64,000 nt of DNA from an uncultured Paracoccaceae bacterium (GTDB lineage: Bacteria > Pseudomonadota > Alphaproteobacteria > Rhodobacterales > Rhodobacteraceae): assembly GCA_947496535.1 (NCBI GenBank), contig CANMDE010000003.1:620001-684000 (forward strand). Reading direction: 5' to 3'. Of this stretch, positions 1-8,566 are shown piece by piece. The notes beneath the pieces were generated by a model, which was not told the DNA's origin, searched no databases, and worked only from the letters and a program-made list of their open reading frames with translations. Each line of letters begins with the position of its first letter. Position 1 is the stretch's first letter. Position numbers and translations under genes: made by a program.

Positions 1-1
1 G

Positions 2-1567
2 ACTGGTGACATAGCTCCCGCCCCTTTGGCCGACTTCTTTGTTGGCGGTGGTGGACAATCTGTGGCGCTGGCCGCCGGAGCGGATAGTGCCTTGTCCGTC
101 TGGACCGAGATCGCCCCCAATTGCGCCGCCTGTCTGCGTTTTGACAATGACGACCCCGGCACCCGCTATTCGTGGCGCGAGACACTGGTGATGGAACTGC
201 GCAATATCTACCCGGTCGGCGAAATGGTATTGTCTGGCTCGTGGTCAAAACTGCAGTCGTCCGGGTCAGGCCTAACCGGCAGCTATATTGGCAATCGCGC
301 CGTGAGCACATCGGCATTGGGGGCGACCGCGACTGTTACGGTTGATCGTGCAGACCCTTACGATGTGTGGGTCTATTACACCGGGCGGACGAATGGTGGC
401 TATTGCCGGGTGGATATTGATGGGTCGCAGGAGCTCGTGACAGAAATCTCTGATCCTGATGGGTTGGGTTTCAAGGCTTTTCCGACCTTTTCTAACACTG
501 ACCTGCAGCGCAAACAGGTCGTGAAAATCGCTTCAGGTCTCACTGGGGCGCATGAGGTCGTCATCACCAACGGTGGCGCTGCCGTTCCCGGTGGTAGCAA
601 TATCCTGATTGAGGCGGTAGCGATTACCGGCTCTTTGGCTGATCCGCGTATTTTGCCCCCAATGTGGCAATCAAATGGTGCCTACGAAATGGGTGATGAG
701 GTGCAGTTTGGCGGTCGGTATTACTCTGCCCGTGCCAACGGTCTTAGTGGCGCCGACGGTCCGACGCATACGGGCGGGATCGCTTCGGATGGTGCTTTGG
801 ATTGGCGGGTCGATAATCGGCCGACCTATCCGGTTTTCGTTGCTGCAGATTACCCGTCAGAGCGGGAATATGCTTTGCGCTTTTCTGCGGGGACGGGAAG
901 CACCGAGGTCGGTGGGCAGACCCACGGCAATGAGCCGTTGCAAAGTCGACAGGTGTTGATCGACGGGATGACTTGGGTGCCTTCGACTATGGGCAATGGT
1001 CTGACGGTTGGCGGTCAGATCAGCATTGTTGAGACGACGCAATGGCAATACGCCAATGGTGATCCGTTCGGAGACTGCACCCTGAGCCGCACTATCGATC
1101 CCGGATCTGTTCGTCACGATATCAATGTAGATGGCACCGGCGCGGAAGGTACGTTTGAGTGGTTCTATGCCGGTATGGTGCCATTTGTTCGATGGGATGG
1201 TGAGTTGCGCCGCACAGTGTTCGATACGCTTGAAGCGCCGCGTTTGGCCCCGGTTAATCTGACGGACTATGCTGGCAGTGTTGCCGCTGATCAGACTTAT
1301 GCTGATGTGCAGCGTATTGGCCTGACGGCGACCATTGAGGATCGTAGTCTGGTTTATGGTCATGAGGCGGGTGCCACGCCTTTGTCAGGCAATCGGCTGA
1401 ATGCGTTTGATGTGTTCTGGCGTCCGAACATTACGGGTGCATCTGAAAGCGGCAGTCAGGATTGGCAGGCCAAAGCTTATATCCGTGCAGAGTCGGAGGA
1501 TACGTTGAGCTTATCTGACGGCGACAGGATGGCATTTTACAGCCTTCATGTGCTGCGGATGGCCTAG
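2..1567 (+). CDS. Beta-rich surface or tail-like protein, 5'-truncated by window edge
   Basis: I do not recognise a named family. The reading frame is already open at the left edge, so the true start lies outside the window; a TTG at 26 is only an internal option. The visible 520 or so residues are rich in Gly, Ser, Thr and aromatics with no membrane segment. Residues around 70-200 resemble a golvesin/carbohydrate-binding-like beta domain. A stretch near residue 215 (pattern W-Y-GD-V-GG-YY-A-G-SG) resembles short modules in phage tail fibres and carbohydrate-active proteins. It sits beside an exopolysaccharide locus, so a polysaccharide-binding or surface role is plausible but inferred. Its TAG stop overlaps the stop of the convergent chain-length gene. 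Confidence 0.55.
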   Translation, partial: TGDIAPAPLADFFVGGGGQSVALAAGADSALSVWTEIAPNCAACLRFDNDDPGTRYSWRETLVMELRNIYPVGEMVLSGSWSKLQSSGSGLTGSYIGNRAVSTSALGATATVTVDRADPYDVWVYYTGRTNGGYCRVDIDGSQELVTEISDPDGLGFKAFPTFSNTDLQRKQVVKIASGLTGAHEVVITNGGAAVPGGSNILIEAVAITGSLADPRILPPMWQSNGAYEMGDEVQFGGRYYSARANGLSGADGPTHTGGIASDGALDWRVDNRPTYPVFVAADYPSEREYALRFSAGTGSTEVGGQTHGNEPLQSRQVLIDGMTWVPSTMGNGLTVGGQISIVETTQWQYANGDPFGDCTLSRTIDPGSVRHDINVDGTGAEGTFEWFYAGMVPFVRWDGELRRTVFDTLEAPRLAPVNLTDYAGSVAADQTYADVQRIGLTATIEDRSLVYGHEAGATPLSGNRLNAFDVFWRPNITGASESGSQDWQAKAYIRAESEDTLSLSDGDRMAFYSLHVLRMA

Positions 1568-3546
1568 GGTTGCTGGAATTTCTGCCGGGCGGTCATGAAT
1601 TTGGTCGCCCGGTTGAATTGCGTTTTGCGCAAGTCGGTTTCTGTCAGCACAAGGCCCGCTATTTTTGCGCCGCAATCTTTCAGTTGTTCAAGACCCGCGA
1701 GCACAGTCTGGCTTGGCGTCTTTTGCCAACGTACATTGTAAACAACCACGTCGGATATTGGCACCAGTAACAGGGTATCGGTTGCCAAGAGCGGTGGTGG
1801 GGCGTCAATAATGATGACGTCGTAGCTTTCCCGCGCCTTGGCAAGGCATGCGCCAAAGTCAGGAAGGGCGAAGATGTCTGCCGGGTTTGCCAGTATCTGC
1901 CCCGCTGGCAGGATATCCGCACCCAGTTTTACATCATGATGCACCGCTTGCGACAGAGGGATGTCCCCTCCAATCACAGCTGTCAGACCGGGGCCATTAT
2001 AACAGGGTATATGGCGCGAGAGGGCGGGGGTGCGCAGATCGGCCTCTATCAACAGCGTTTTCTTTTTGATGCTTGCAAAGCTTTGTGCGAGAGCGATGGA
2101 CTGGGCGGTTTTGCCTTCTGCTGGCAGGCTTGACGTGGAGAGGATGATTTTTGGTATACTGCCGCTTTGTGGCACTGTCAGCGCAGTGCGAAGCTGCCGG
2201 ATCGCCTCGGCCATGGGCGATAGGGGCGCGTTCCCAAGGTGCTTGAGTTTACTTTTTGTCAGACGCGGCAACTGCGCCAGGACTTTGTAGCCAGTGGCTT
2301 GACTGAGATCTTGGGCATTGTTGAAACCCTGCCGGAAGACATGGCTGGCAGCGAGAATGATGAACCCGGTCACAACCCCAATCAGTGCAGCTATTGCCAG
2401 GATCAACGATTTGCGCGGGGCCACGTATTGCCCCGGAGATGCGTAGGATAAGATACGGCTGTCGGCGGTTTGCAAGTCCCGCTCAATCCTCGTTTGCTGT
2501 AACCGCGCCAGAAAGGTCTGGTAGAGAACTCGCGTTGTGTCTGCTTCCCGGCGCAATTGCTGAAGTTGGATCAGTCCGGCTGAACGGTCGGCCAGCTTGG
2601 TCTCAAGGTTGATCTGGAAATCCTGCAAAGCAGAAGCCTGCGCACTGTAGCGCCGCACATCCGCTTGGAGCGGGGTTGGCTCATCTGCCATGTTCAATTT
2701 CGTTTGGGCCTCGATCAGAGCTGCTTGCGTTTCGGCCAAGCGAGTGCGTGTTTCGACGGCTTGCTGACTGAGCAGATCCAGTGATTGCGGGTCCGGGGTT
2801 GGCGCGGAGGCGATCAGGTCGTTGATCGCAATTTCCTTTGCTTCCAGCTGCGTTTGCAGTTCGTACACCTGATCGGTGAGCCACGTGGCTGCCTGATCTG
2901 CCGCCGCATTTCGTGCAGCAATCTGGTCGGATAGGTAAAGTTCTGCCAATGCGTTGGCCACAATTGCGGCCTTGTCTGCATCGCCGGAACTGGCGCTGAT
3001 CTGGAAGATATAAGTGTTGCGCGGATTATTAACTGAAATCGCGCCAGCCAGATTAGCGATTGTTTTGTTCATGATGGCGGTTTCGTTAGGTGGTTCGGGC
3101 CGCTGCCCCATCAGCAGGTTCCGCAGTTTGGTCCTTACGCTGTTGATGGACAGCGGGTTGGACGGCGTCAGGTAACGGTTAAATTCGGGGTCCTCGAGCA
3201 GGTTCAATGACGTGACAACCTGACCCAATAGGTGACTGGAGCGGAACAGTTGCAGTTTTGTATTGATGCTTATTGGATCGATGGGGGCGAATGTTTCGAT
3301 ATCGCCGACCAATTTTTGTGATGGGCTTATCTGTAAAGTTGCTGTGGCGGAGTAGCGTGGTTGTGTCATGGCAAAGGCATAGTACCCCGCCAACAGAACG
3401 GCGATGGCGGTGCAAAGGATGATGATCCATTTGCCTGCCCAGACCTTAAAAAACAGCTCGGCCAGATCAACAGGTGGGATCTCTTGTGCGGTTGGCACCA
3501 TGTAAGGCGGCACGCCCACCGCGCTGTTATGTGTCAGGTTTTGCAT
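1564..3546 (-). CDS. Polysaccharide chain-length determinant with BY-kinase-like ATPase domain (Wzc/ExoP type)
   Basis: 660-residue inner-membrane protein expected to control polymerisation and export of exopolysaccharide. A Wzz domain spans about residues 25-400, flanked by membrane segments near 38-58 and 383-405, with a long coiled-coil periplasmic region between them. The cytoplasmic part carries Walker A (PAEGKT), Walker A' (LIEADLR) and Walker B (VIIIDAP), as in CpsD/Wzc ATPases. The C-terminus (ending KFQQP) has no tyrosine cluster, unlike autophosphorylating Wzc, so classic tyrosine-kinase control is doubtful. It is divergent from the flippase-polymerase operon. The start at 3546 is an ATG. 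Confidence 0.88.
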   Translation of the reverse strand: MQNLTHNSAVGVPPYMVPTAQEIPPVDLAELFFKVWAGKWIIILCTAIAVLLAGYYAFAMTQPRYSATATLQISPSQKLVGDIETFAPIDPISINTKLQLFRSSHLLGQVVTSLNLLEDPEFNRYLTPSNPLSINSVRTKLRNLLMGQRPEPPNETAIMNKTIANLAGAISVNNPRNTYIFQISASSGDADKAAIVANALAELYLSDQIAARNAAADQAATWLTDQVYELQTQLEAKEIAINDLIASAPTPDPQSLDLLSQQAVETRTRLAETQAALIEAQTKLNMADEPTPLQADVRRYSAQASALQDFQINLETKLADRSAGLIQLQQLRREADTTRVLYQTFLARLQQTRIERDLQTADSRILSYASPGQYVAPRKSLILAIAALIGVVTGFIILAASHVFRQGFNNAQDLSQATGYKVLAQLPRLTKSKLKHLGNAPLSPMAEAIRQLRTALTVPQSGSIPKIILSTSSLPAEGKTAQSIALAQSFASIKKKTLLIEADLRTPALSRHIPCYNGPGLTAVIGGDIPLSQAVHHDVKLGADILPAGQILANPADIFALPDFGACLAKARESYDVIIIDAPPPLLATDTLLLVPISDVVVYNVRWQKTPSQTVLAGLEQLKDCGAKIAGLVLTETDLRKTQFNRATKFMTARQKFQQP

Positions 3547-3632
3547 GGCGCGAGATCACCCTTTCCCGTGTGTGACTGGTGCAAGAATGCAAGCCACGGC
3601 GTCAGAGTGACTGCCCGCCGAAAGAACCACGG

Positions 3633-3694
3633 TTTGGTTAACCCAAAATTAATCCTGCTGAATCACGAATGAACACAACGTCGATTTGGTTAAC
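3633..3694. promoter_or_regulatory. Two TTTGGTTAAC boxes 52 bp apart in the EPS divergent promoter
   Basis: The ten-base word TTTGGTTAAC occurs at 3633-3642 and 3685-3694. The copies are 52 bp apart start to start, close to five helical turns. Both lie in the 174-bp gap between the chain-length gene (minus) and the flippase gene (plus). The first copy overlaps the CtrA-type box at 3638-3652. This spacing suits cooperative protein binding on one face of DNA, but binding is inferred. Confidence 0.4.
3638..3652. promoter_or_regulatory. CtrA-type binding site TTAA-N7-TTAA
   Basis: The sequence TTAACCCAAAATTAA matches exactly the TTAA-N7-TTAA consensus of the alphaproteobacterial response regulator CtrA. 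It lies between two divergent exopolysaccharide genes. In Rhodobacterales CtrA is known to affect motility and surface functions, so control of this locus is reasonable. Only the sequence match is seen here. Confidence 0.5.
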
Positions 3695-3720
3695 GATGTA
3701 TGTGAAACGAGCCGAGATTT

Positions 3721-4983
3721 ATGATCCAAAATCTGATTGCCAGAACCGCCGGTAGTGTCGGGGCGCAGACCTTTGTGTTGCGGTCTGCGCTGATAGGCGT
3801 GAATTTTGTCATTATGCTTGGTTTGGCCGCTTTGCTGGGGCTGGAGGCATATGGCGCGCTGATGGTCGCCTGGGGGCTGACGCTGGTCATGTCCACAATT
3901 CTGTCGGTCGGTGGCCCGCTTGCGATGTTGCGCAATCTGACCAATGGCGGCGTGATGAGCCACCGCGGGCTTTTTGATCAGGCCATTCTGTATCCCGCCC
4001 TTGTCGCGGCGGTTTGTTGGATTGTCCTGCCGCGCTGGCTGCCGATTGCGGATTGGCAGATCATCATCCCCTCCGCATTTTTCATTAACGCAGTGACCTG
4101 TCTGGCGAGCCTTGCACGGGCGTTGGGTAGCATCCGGGTCTCCATGGTTTTGCGCGACGGCGCACCGCAACTGGCCCTTGGTCTAGCTGCTTTCTGCATG
4201 TTGATCTGGCCTTTCCTGCCGCCGCTTTTCATCATTGGCGTCGCGGGAGCGATCCTTGGGCTGGTGACGCTGGTTGGTCTCTATCGTTGTGCCCTGCATC
4301 CGGAGTTTTGCCGAATTGTCGAACCGGGCAGGGCGGTTCTGCCGATTGAGACCGGTTTGTGGGGTGCTTCTGTTCTGGGCATGGTGTTGGCCCAGATTGA
4401 CATCATTGTTGGCAGTCGTTTTCTCAGCGGGGATCAGATCGGCCTTTATGCGCTGCTCAAGCGTATCGCAAATCTGGTTGCACTTCCGGTTAGCGTAGCG
4501 ACTTGGATAACTGCGCCGCCCGTTTCTGCTGCTTTTGGTGCAGGTGATGACGAGGGTCTTCAAGCAGCAAGCCGTCGCGGTAGTCGGGTTGCGTTGGTTC
4601 CTGGTATTTTGCTTTTTCTAACGGCGGTTTTTGCGCTGCCGTTCCTCCCGTTGGATAGTGAGCCGCAGGGGAGTCTGATTTACCTCACACTGCTTGGTAG
4701 CGCGATGGTGCAGGTTGTATTTGCTTCCAGCTTTACTGTCGCCAACCTTTGCGGCGGTGCCCTGCACGCGGCGGCGGCCCGGATTATCAGTATCTGTGTT
4801 TACATGCTGTTCGCGATCTACGCCGGGGTAGAGCTTTCGCCCTTGGTCAATGCGGTTGCCTATGCCGTCGGTACGGCGGTCGGTTCATTGGCGCTTTGGG
4901 CGGTGATCTGGGAACGGCTTGGCGTTGATACCTCCGCAATAGCTTTGCTGCGCAGGGAGGCGACCATATGGAAGCCGTCCTGA
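3721..4983 (+). CDS. Polysaccharide flippase-like membrane protein (Wzx/MATE-fold)
   Basis: 420 residues, almost entirely hydrophobic, with about 12 predicted membrane segments. Size and pattern match polysaccharide biosynthesis/export proteins of the Wzx type in the MOP superfamily. Such proteins move undecaprenyl-linked repeat units across the inner membrane. It begins the + strand operon and its 3' end overlaps the next gene by 16 bp. The polymerase-like and glycosyltransferase neighbours support the export role. No ligand residues can be named by eye; assignment rests on topology, length and context. Confidence 0.78.
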   Translation: MIQNLIARTAGSVGAQTFVLRSALIGVNFVIMLGLAALLGLEAYGALMVAWGLTLVMSTILSVGGPLAMLRNLTNGGVMSHRGLFDQAILYPALVAAVCWIVLPRWLPIADWQIIIPSAFFINAVTCLASLARALGSIRVSMVLRDGAPQLALGLAAFCMLIWPFLPPLFIIGVAGAILGLVTLVGLYRCALHPEFCRIVEPGRAVLPIETGLWGASVLGMVLAQIDIIVGSRFLSGDQIGLYALLKRIANLVALPVSVATWITAPPVSAAFGAGDDEGLQAASRRGSRVALVPGILLFLTAVFALPFLPLDSEPQGSLIYLTLLGSAMVQVVFASSFTVANLCGGALHAAAARIISICVYMLFAIYAGVELSPLVNAVAYAVGTAVGSLALWAVIWERLGVDTSAIALLRREATIWKPS

Positions 4984-6329
4984 TCGTTCTGTTGGCGGCC
5001 CTGTGCGTTCTGGTGCCGATGTGGCTGGGGCAGGCGCAGGGTGTCATTAGGTGGCTTTCGCCCATGCATTTGCTGGCCTATTTCGCGTTTTTTGGTTTTT
5101 TGGTCAAAGCGTCTGCTTATGCAGCTCGTCCCGATTGGGCATTTTACCGACAGTTTGTCGATACGCCTGCGGCTGATCTGATTGGGGTGCTTTATCTTGG
5201 GCTGTTCGTTCTGTTGATGTGCCTTGGTTACAGGCTGGCCTGTGCCCCCGTTGATCGGGTGGGAAGTGTTGCTGCTGCCCGTTTGGTGACCGCTGGCACG
5301 AGGCAGCGGGGGCTACTTTTTACGTTGGCGTTTGGCGTGGCGGTTGCGACCATTACCGTCATCTTACGTGCGCGTGGAATGGGCTTGTTTGACGCCGGGC
5401 TCCTTGCTGGCTTGAACAATGCAAAGCAAATCAACGTCGATCACCGGGGCGTTGGTAGCACGCTGGCCGGGATCAAGACCCTGTTCATTGTGCCGAAATT
5501 CGCCTTTGTGCTGTTGCTGGCGCATGCGGTGGTCAGGAGATCGCGGGTGTCGGTCATTCAGACAACCCTTTTGGGCGGTTTGCTGATTGTTATCGCCTTG
5601 CTGTCAGGCGATCGTTTTGAGCTGGTTGAGATGCTGGTCTTCGCTGGGGCGACCTGTTTGATCGTCGGTGCGCGTCTTTCGTGGCGCAGCGCGGCTTTGC
5701 TGGCTTGCTGTGTGATCATATTGGGCGGCGCATCGGCCTATATGACCGACTTGCGTCTGGGTCTGGCAGAACAGGCGGGGCTTTCTGCTTTGTTGGGCCA
5801 GATTGTCGGTTCCACGTATTTCCTTGATTTCAATACTGCCGTCATGGTCACGGATCGCGTTGTGCAAACCGACCTTCTTTGGGGGCAAAGCTATACTTGG
5901 TGGAGTTTCGGGTGGGTGCCGCGTGCTATCTGGATCGACAAACCGGCCATTGATCTGGGTGTATTCTTCAAGCGCGACATCATGGGTGTGACGACCGGTG
6001 GTGCGTTCAATGTGACTGGACCGGGGGAGGCGTTTATCAACTTTGCCTGGGGCGGTCTTGTGGTCGCCGTCCTGCTGGGGTGGTTCTTTCGCAAGGGCGA
6101 GGTGGTTTGTCTGGCTCCGACTAACAGCACCCGCTACGCTACTTTTCTGCTATATCCACTGCTGTTTTATCCCTTCATTCAAGCCTGCCTGCAGTCGTCA
6201 TTCAGCGCATTCATCGTCGGCGCCGCAGCGCAGGCAGTTTTGATTGCACTCATGATCCCCGTTTTCGTCACGCGCTACAGTGCTCCTTCACGCTCAGCAA
6301 TAGTCAGGAGACCACACTATGCTGCTTGA
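4968..6329 (+). CDS. O-antigen/exopolysaccharide polymerase-like membrane protein (Wzy type)
   Basis: 453 residues with roughly ten to twelve membrane segments and a larger loop around residues 270-360, as in Wzy-type polymerases that join lipid-linked repeat units in the periplasm. Sequence in this family is poorly conserved, so the call depends on topology and location between the flippase and the transferases. The ATG at 4968 is preceded by a good GGGAGG ribosome site at about 4954-4960, inside the flippase gene. The stop overlaps the start of the acetyltransferase gene by 11 bp. Confidence 0.7.
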   Translation: MEAVLIVLLAALCVLVPMWLGQAQGVIRWLSPMHLLAYFAFFGFLVKASAYAARPDWAFYRQFVDTPAADLIGVLYLGLFVLLMCLGYRLACAPVDRVGSVAAARLVTAGTRQRGLLFTLAFGVAVATITVILRARGMGLFDAGLLAGLNNAKQINVDHRGVGSTLAGIKTLFIVPKFAFVLLLAHAVVRRSRVSVIQTTLLGGLLIVIALLSGDRFELVEMLVFAGATCLIVGARLSWRSAALLACCVIILGGASAYMTDLRLGLAEQAGLSALLGQIVGSTYFLDFNTAVMVTDRVVQTDLLWGQSYTWWSFGWVPRAIWIDKPAIDLGVFFKRDIMGVTTGGAFNVTGPGEAFINFAWGGLVVAVLLGWFFRKGEVVCLAPTNSTRYATFLLYPLLFYPFIQACLQSSFSAFIVGAAAQAVLIALMIPVFVTRYSAPSRSAIVRRPHYAA

Positions 6330-6906
6330 TAATTTCTTTCACCTTGGCTTTCGCGTCCTTCGGTTTGTCGGTGCCGTCAAACGCCGTCTGCACATGATCT
6401 GCGCCACAAGAATGCATCGCGTCTCACTCGCCAGTGTGGGAAGCGGCACCCGGTTTCAGGGCGGCGTGCGTTTTGCAGAGCCGAGTGTCGTGACGATTGG
6501 ACAGGATTGCTTTTTCTCAACAGGGATGGATGTATCTGCCGAGGTGCCGGGCGCACCGCTGATTATTGAAAACGGCGTGCAGATCAATCGTTATGTGCAC
6601 CTTGATACGACTGGTGGGCTGACCATCGGGGCCGGTTCGATGATCTCGGAGGCTGCGTTTATCTATACGCATGATCACGGACTGGACCCACGATCATCTC
6701 CTGCCATGCTGCCCAAGATCGTTGGCCCGGATGTCTGGATCGGGATGCGGGCGGTGATCCTGCCGGGGTGTCGACGGATAGGTCATGGTGCGGTGATCGG
6801 GGCGGGGGCCGTCGTGTCGCGCGACGTGCCGGACTTTGCCATTGTTGCAGGAAGTCCTGCGCGGGTTGTTGGGCAGCGCGAGCATCTTGTGTCGGTGGCC
6901 GCATGA
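6319..6906 (+). CDS. Hexapeptide-repeat O-acetyltransferase
   Basis: 195 residues of the left-handed beta-helix acyltransferase family. Repeats with the [LIV]-G-x4 rhythm run from about residue 45 to 185 (for example IGAGSMISEAAFI, IGMRAVILPG, IGAGAVVSRDVP). The probable catalytic His lies in YTHDHGLD. It likely acetylates sugars of the exopolysaccharide, by analogy with WcaB/WcaF and NodL-type enzymes. The AGGAG at 6306-6310 fits the ATG at 6319. The gene overlaps the polymerase upstream and the next glycosyltransferase by ATGA. Confidence 0.8.
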   Translation: MLLDNFFHLGFRVLRFVGAVKRRLHMICATRMHRVSLASVGSGTRFQGGVRFAEPSVVTIGQDCFFSTGMDVSAEVPGAPLIIENGVQINRYVHLDTTGGLTIGAGSMISEAAFIYTHDHGLDPRSSPAMLPKIVGPDVWIGMRAVILPGCRRIGHGAVIGAGAVVSRDVPDFAIVAGSPARVVGQREHLVSVAA

Positions 6907-8027
6907 AAATATTGCATGTCAGCCCCAGTTTTTACCCTGCAACGCGGTGGGGTGGTCCGATCTTTTCGACCAAGGCGATTTGCGATGGGATCGCTGCCCG
7001 GCCAGATATGGAACTGCGGGTTCTGACAACCGATGCCGCTGGGCCGGGCCGGGCTGATCGTCTGGAGCCTGCGGTATTGCCCTATCCAGTTGAATATGCG
7101 CGCCGTATCATTGGCCACAGCATATCACCGGGTCTGCTGGCACGCTTGCCGCGTGCGATTGCGTGGGCTGATGTGGTGCATCTGACAGCGACCTACAGCT
7201 TTCCAACCTTACCAACGCTGGCGCTCGCAAGGCTAATGGGGCGTCCGGTTGTCTGGTCCCCGCGCGGGGCCTTGCAAGCTACGGCAGAGTGGGCGGATGC
7301 ACCGAACAGAGGGGTGAAGTCGCTGTTCGAGTGGGTCGCAAGATGGGTACGCCCTGCGCGGACGGTGCTGCATGTAACAGCGTGTAGGGAAGAGGCGCAA
7401 AGCGCCACCCGTCTTCCCGGCATAACGACAAGGATCATTCCTAATGCAGTGGATATTCCTACCGACTACCGCCGTATAAAAGGCGATGGTTTGCGATTGG
7501 TCTATTTGAGTCGCCTGCATCCCAAGAAGGGTATCGATCTGTTGCTCGATGCGATGGAGGCGCTACCGCGTCATGTAAGCTTGGATGTCTATGGGGCAGG
7601 TTCGCCCGATTACATGGCAGAGCTACGCAGGCGCGCTGCACCCATGAGCGGGCGTGTTCGTTTTCATGGTCATGTGGAGGATAAGGCTGCGGTTTTTACA
7701 GCCGCCGATCTGTTTGTGTTGCCCAGCTATTCAGAGAACTTCGGCATTGCAGTGGCCGAGGCGCTTGCACATGCCGTTCCGGTGATTACCACGACAGGCA
7801 CACCGTGGCGCGATCTCGACAGGATGGAATGTGGGCGCTGCATTGACTTGCAAGCTGCTGATCTCGCAACAGAAATCGCGACTCTCGCGACTTATGACTT
7901 GGCGGAAATGGGGGCCAAAGGGCGTGAGTGGATGGCGCGAGACTTCAGTTCGGCGGCGATGGTTGGCGAATTTGCTAAATTATATGCGGCCCTCTGTTCT
8001 GCTGAAATGGAAGTGGTGACAGCATGA
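6903..8027 (+). CDS. Family 4 glycosyltransferase
   Basis: 374 residues beginning MKILHVSPSFYPATRWGG, a typical GT4 (GT-B fold) N-terminus. The C-terminal half carries the conserved donor-binding region: LSRLHPKKGIDLLLDA near residue 205, then SYSENFGIAVAEALAHA with the E-x7-E pattern near 280. It should transfer a sugar from a nucleotide donor in the cytoplasm to the growing lipid-linked repeat unit. The frame is open further upstream, but the ATG at 6903 overlaps the preceding stop as ATGA and matches family length. Donor and acceptor are unknown. Confidence 0.87.
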   Translation: MKILHVSPSFYPATRWGGPIFSTKAICDGIAARPDMELRVLTTDAAGPGRADRLEPAVLPYPVEYARRIIGHSISPGLLARLPRAIAWADVVHLTATYSFPTLPTLALARLMGRPVVWSPRGALQATAEWADAPNRGVKSLFEWVARWVRPARTVLHVTACREEAQSATRLPGITTRIIPNAVDIPTDYRRIKGDGLRLVYLSRLHPKKGIDLLLDAMEALPRHVSLDVYGAGSPDYMAELRRRAAPMSGRVRFHGHVEDKAAVFTAADLFVLPSYSENFGIAVAEALAHAVPVITTTGTPWRDLDRMECGRCIDLQAADLATEIATLATYDLAEMGAKGREWMARDFSSAAMVGEFAKLYAALCSAEMEVVTA

Positions 8028-8566
8028 CGTTGCGGGTTGATGTTGTAGCCAATAGGCGCAGCCACAGTTGGAGCTTGCCAGAAAAACTGGGTCGGGTGGC
8101 CTGGAGGTTTTGCCATCCTCTATTTCGGTTTAGCCCGCGCATTTTTTGGGGCTGGCGTGTTTGGTTGTTGCGCTGCTTTGGCGCAAGGATCGGTCGAGGC
8201 GTGCATATCTATCCCAGTGTGCGGATCACCATTCCCTGGCATCTTTCGATCGGTGATCAGGTGGCGATTGGTGATCATGCCATTCTGTATGCGCTGGGCC
8301 GGATCACGATTGCCGAACGCGCCACAATTTCGCAATACGCCCATCTTTGCGCTGGTAGTCATGATTGGCGTGATCCGGCGCGGCCGTTGCAGCGACTGCC
8401 CATTCATGTGGGGGCCGACGCATGGATTTGTGCGGACAGTTTTGTCGGCCCGGGTGTGCGGATCGGAGAAGGTGCCGTCGTCGGTGCGCGGGCCGTCGCG
8501 ATGCGGGATGTGCCTGATAGACACATAGCCGTCGGCAATCCAGCGAAAATGAGGGTGCAGACATGA
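8024..8566 (+). CDS. WcaF-type hexapeptide acetyltransferase
   Basis: 180 residues, resembling putative colanic acid biosynthesis acetyltransferases of the WcaF type. The N-terminal region (WSLPEKLGRVAWRF, then FWGWRVWLLRCFGARIG) is the usual lead-in of that subgroup, followed by left-handed beta-helix repeats. The likely active-site His lies in CAGSHDWRDP. It is the second acetyltransferase in the operon, which suggests acetylation at two sugar positions. ATGA overlaps couple it on both sides. Confidence 0.82.
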   Translation: MTLRVDVVANRRSHSWSLPEKLGRVAWRFCHPLFRFSPRIFWGWRVWLLRCFGARIGRGVHIYPSVRITIPWHLSIGDQVAIGDHAILYALGRITIAERATISQYAHLCAGSHDWRDPARPLQRLPIHVGADAWICADSFVGPGVRIGEGAVVGARAVAMRDVPDRHIAVGNPAKMRVQT

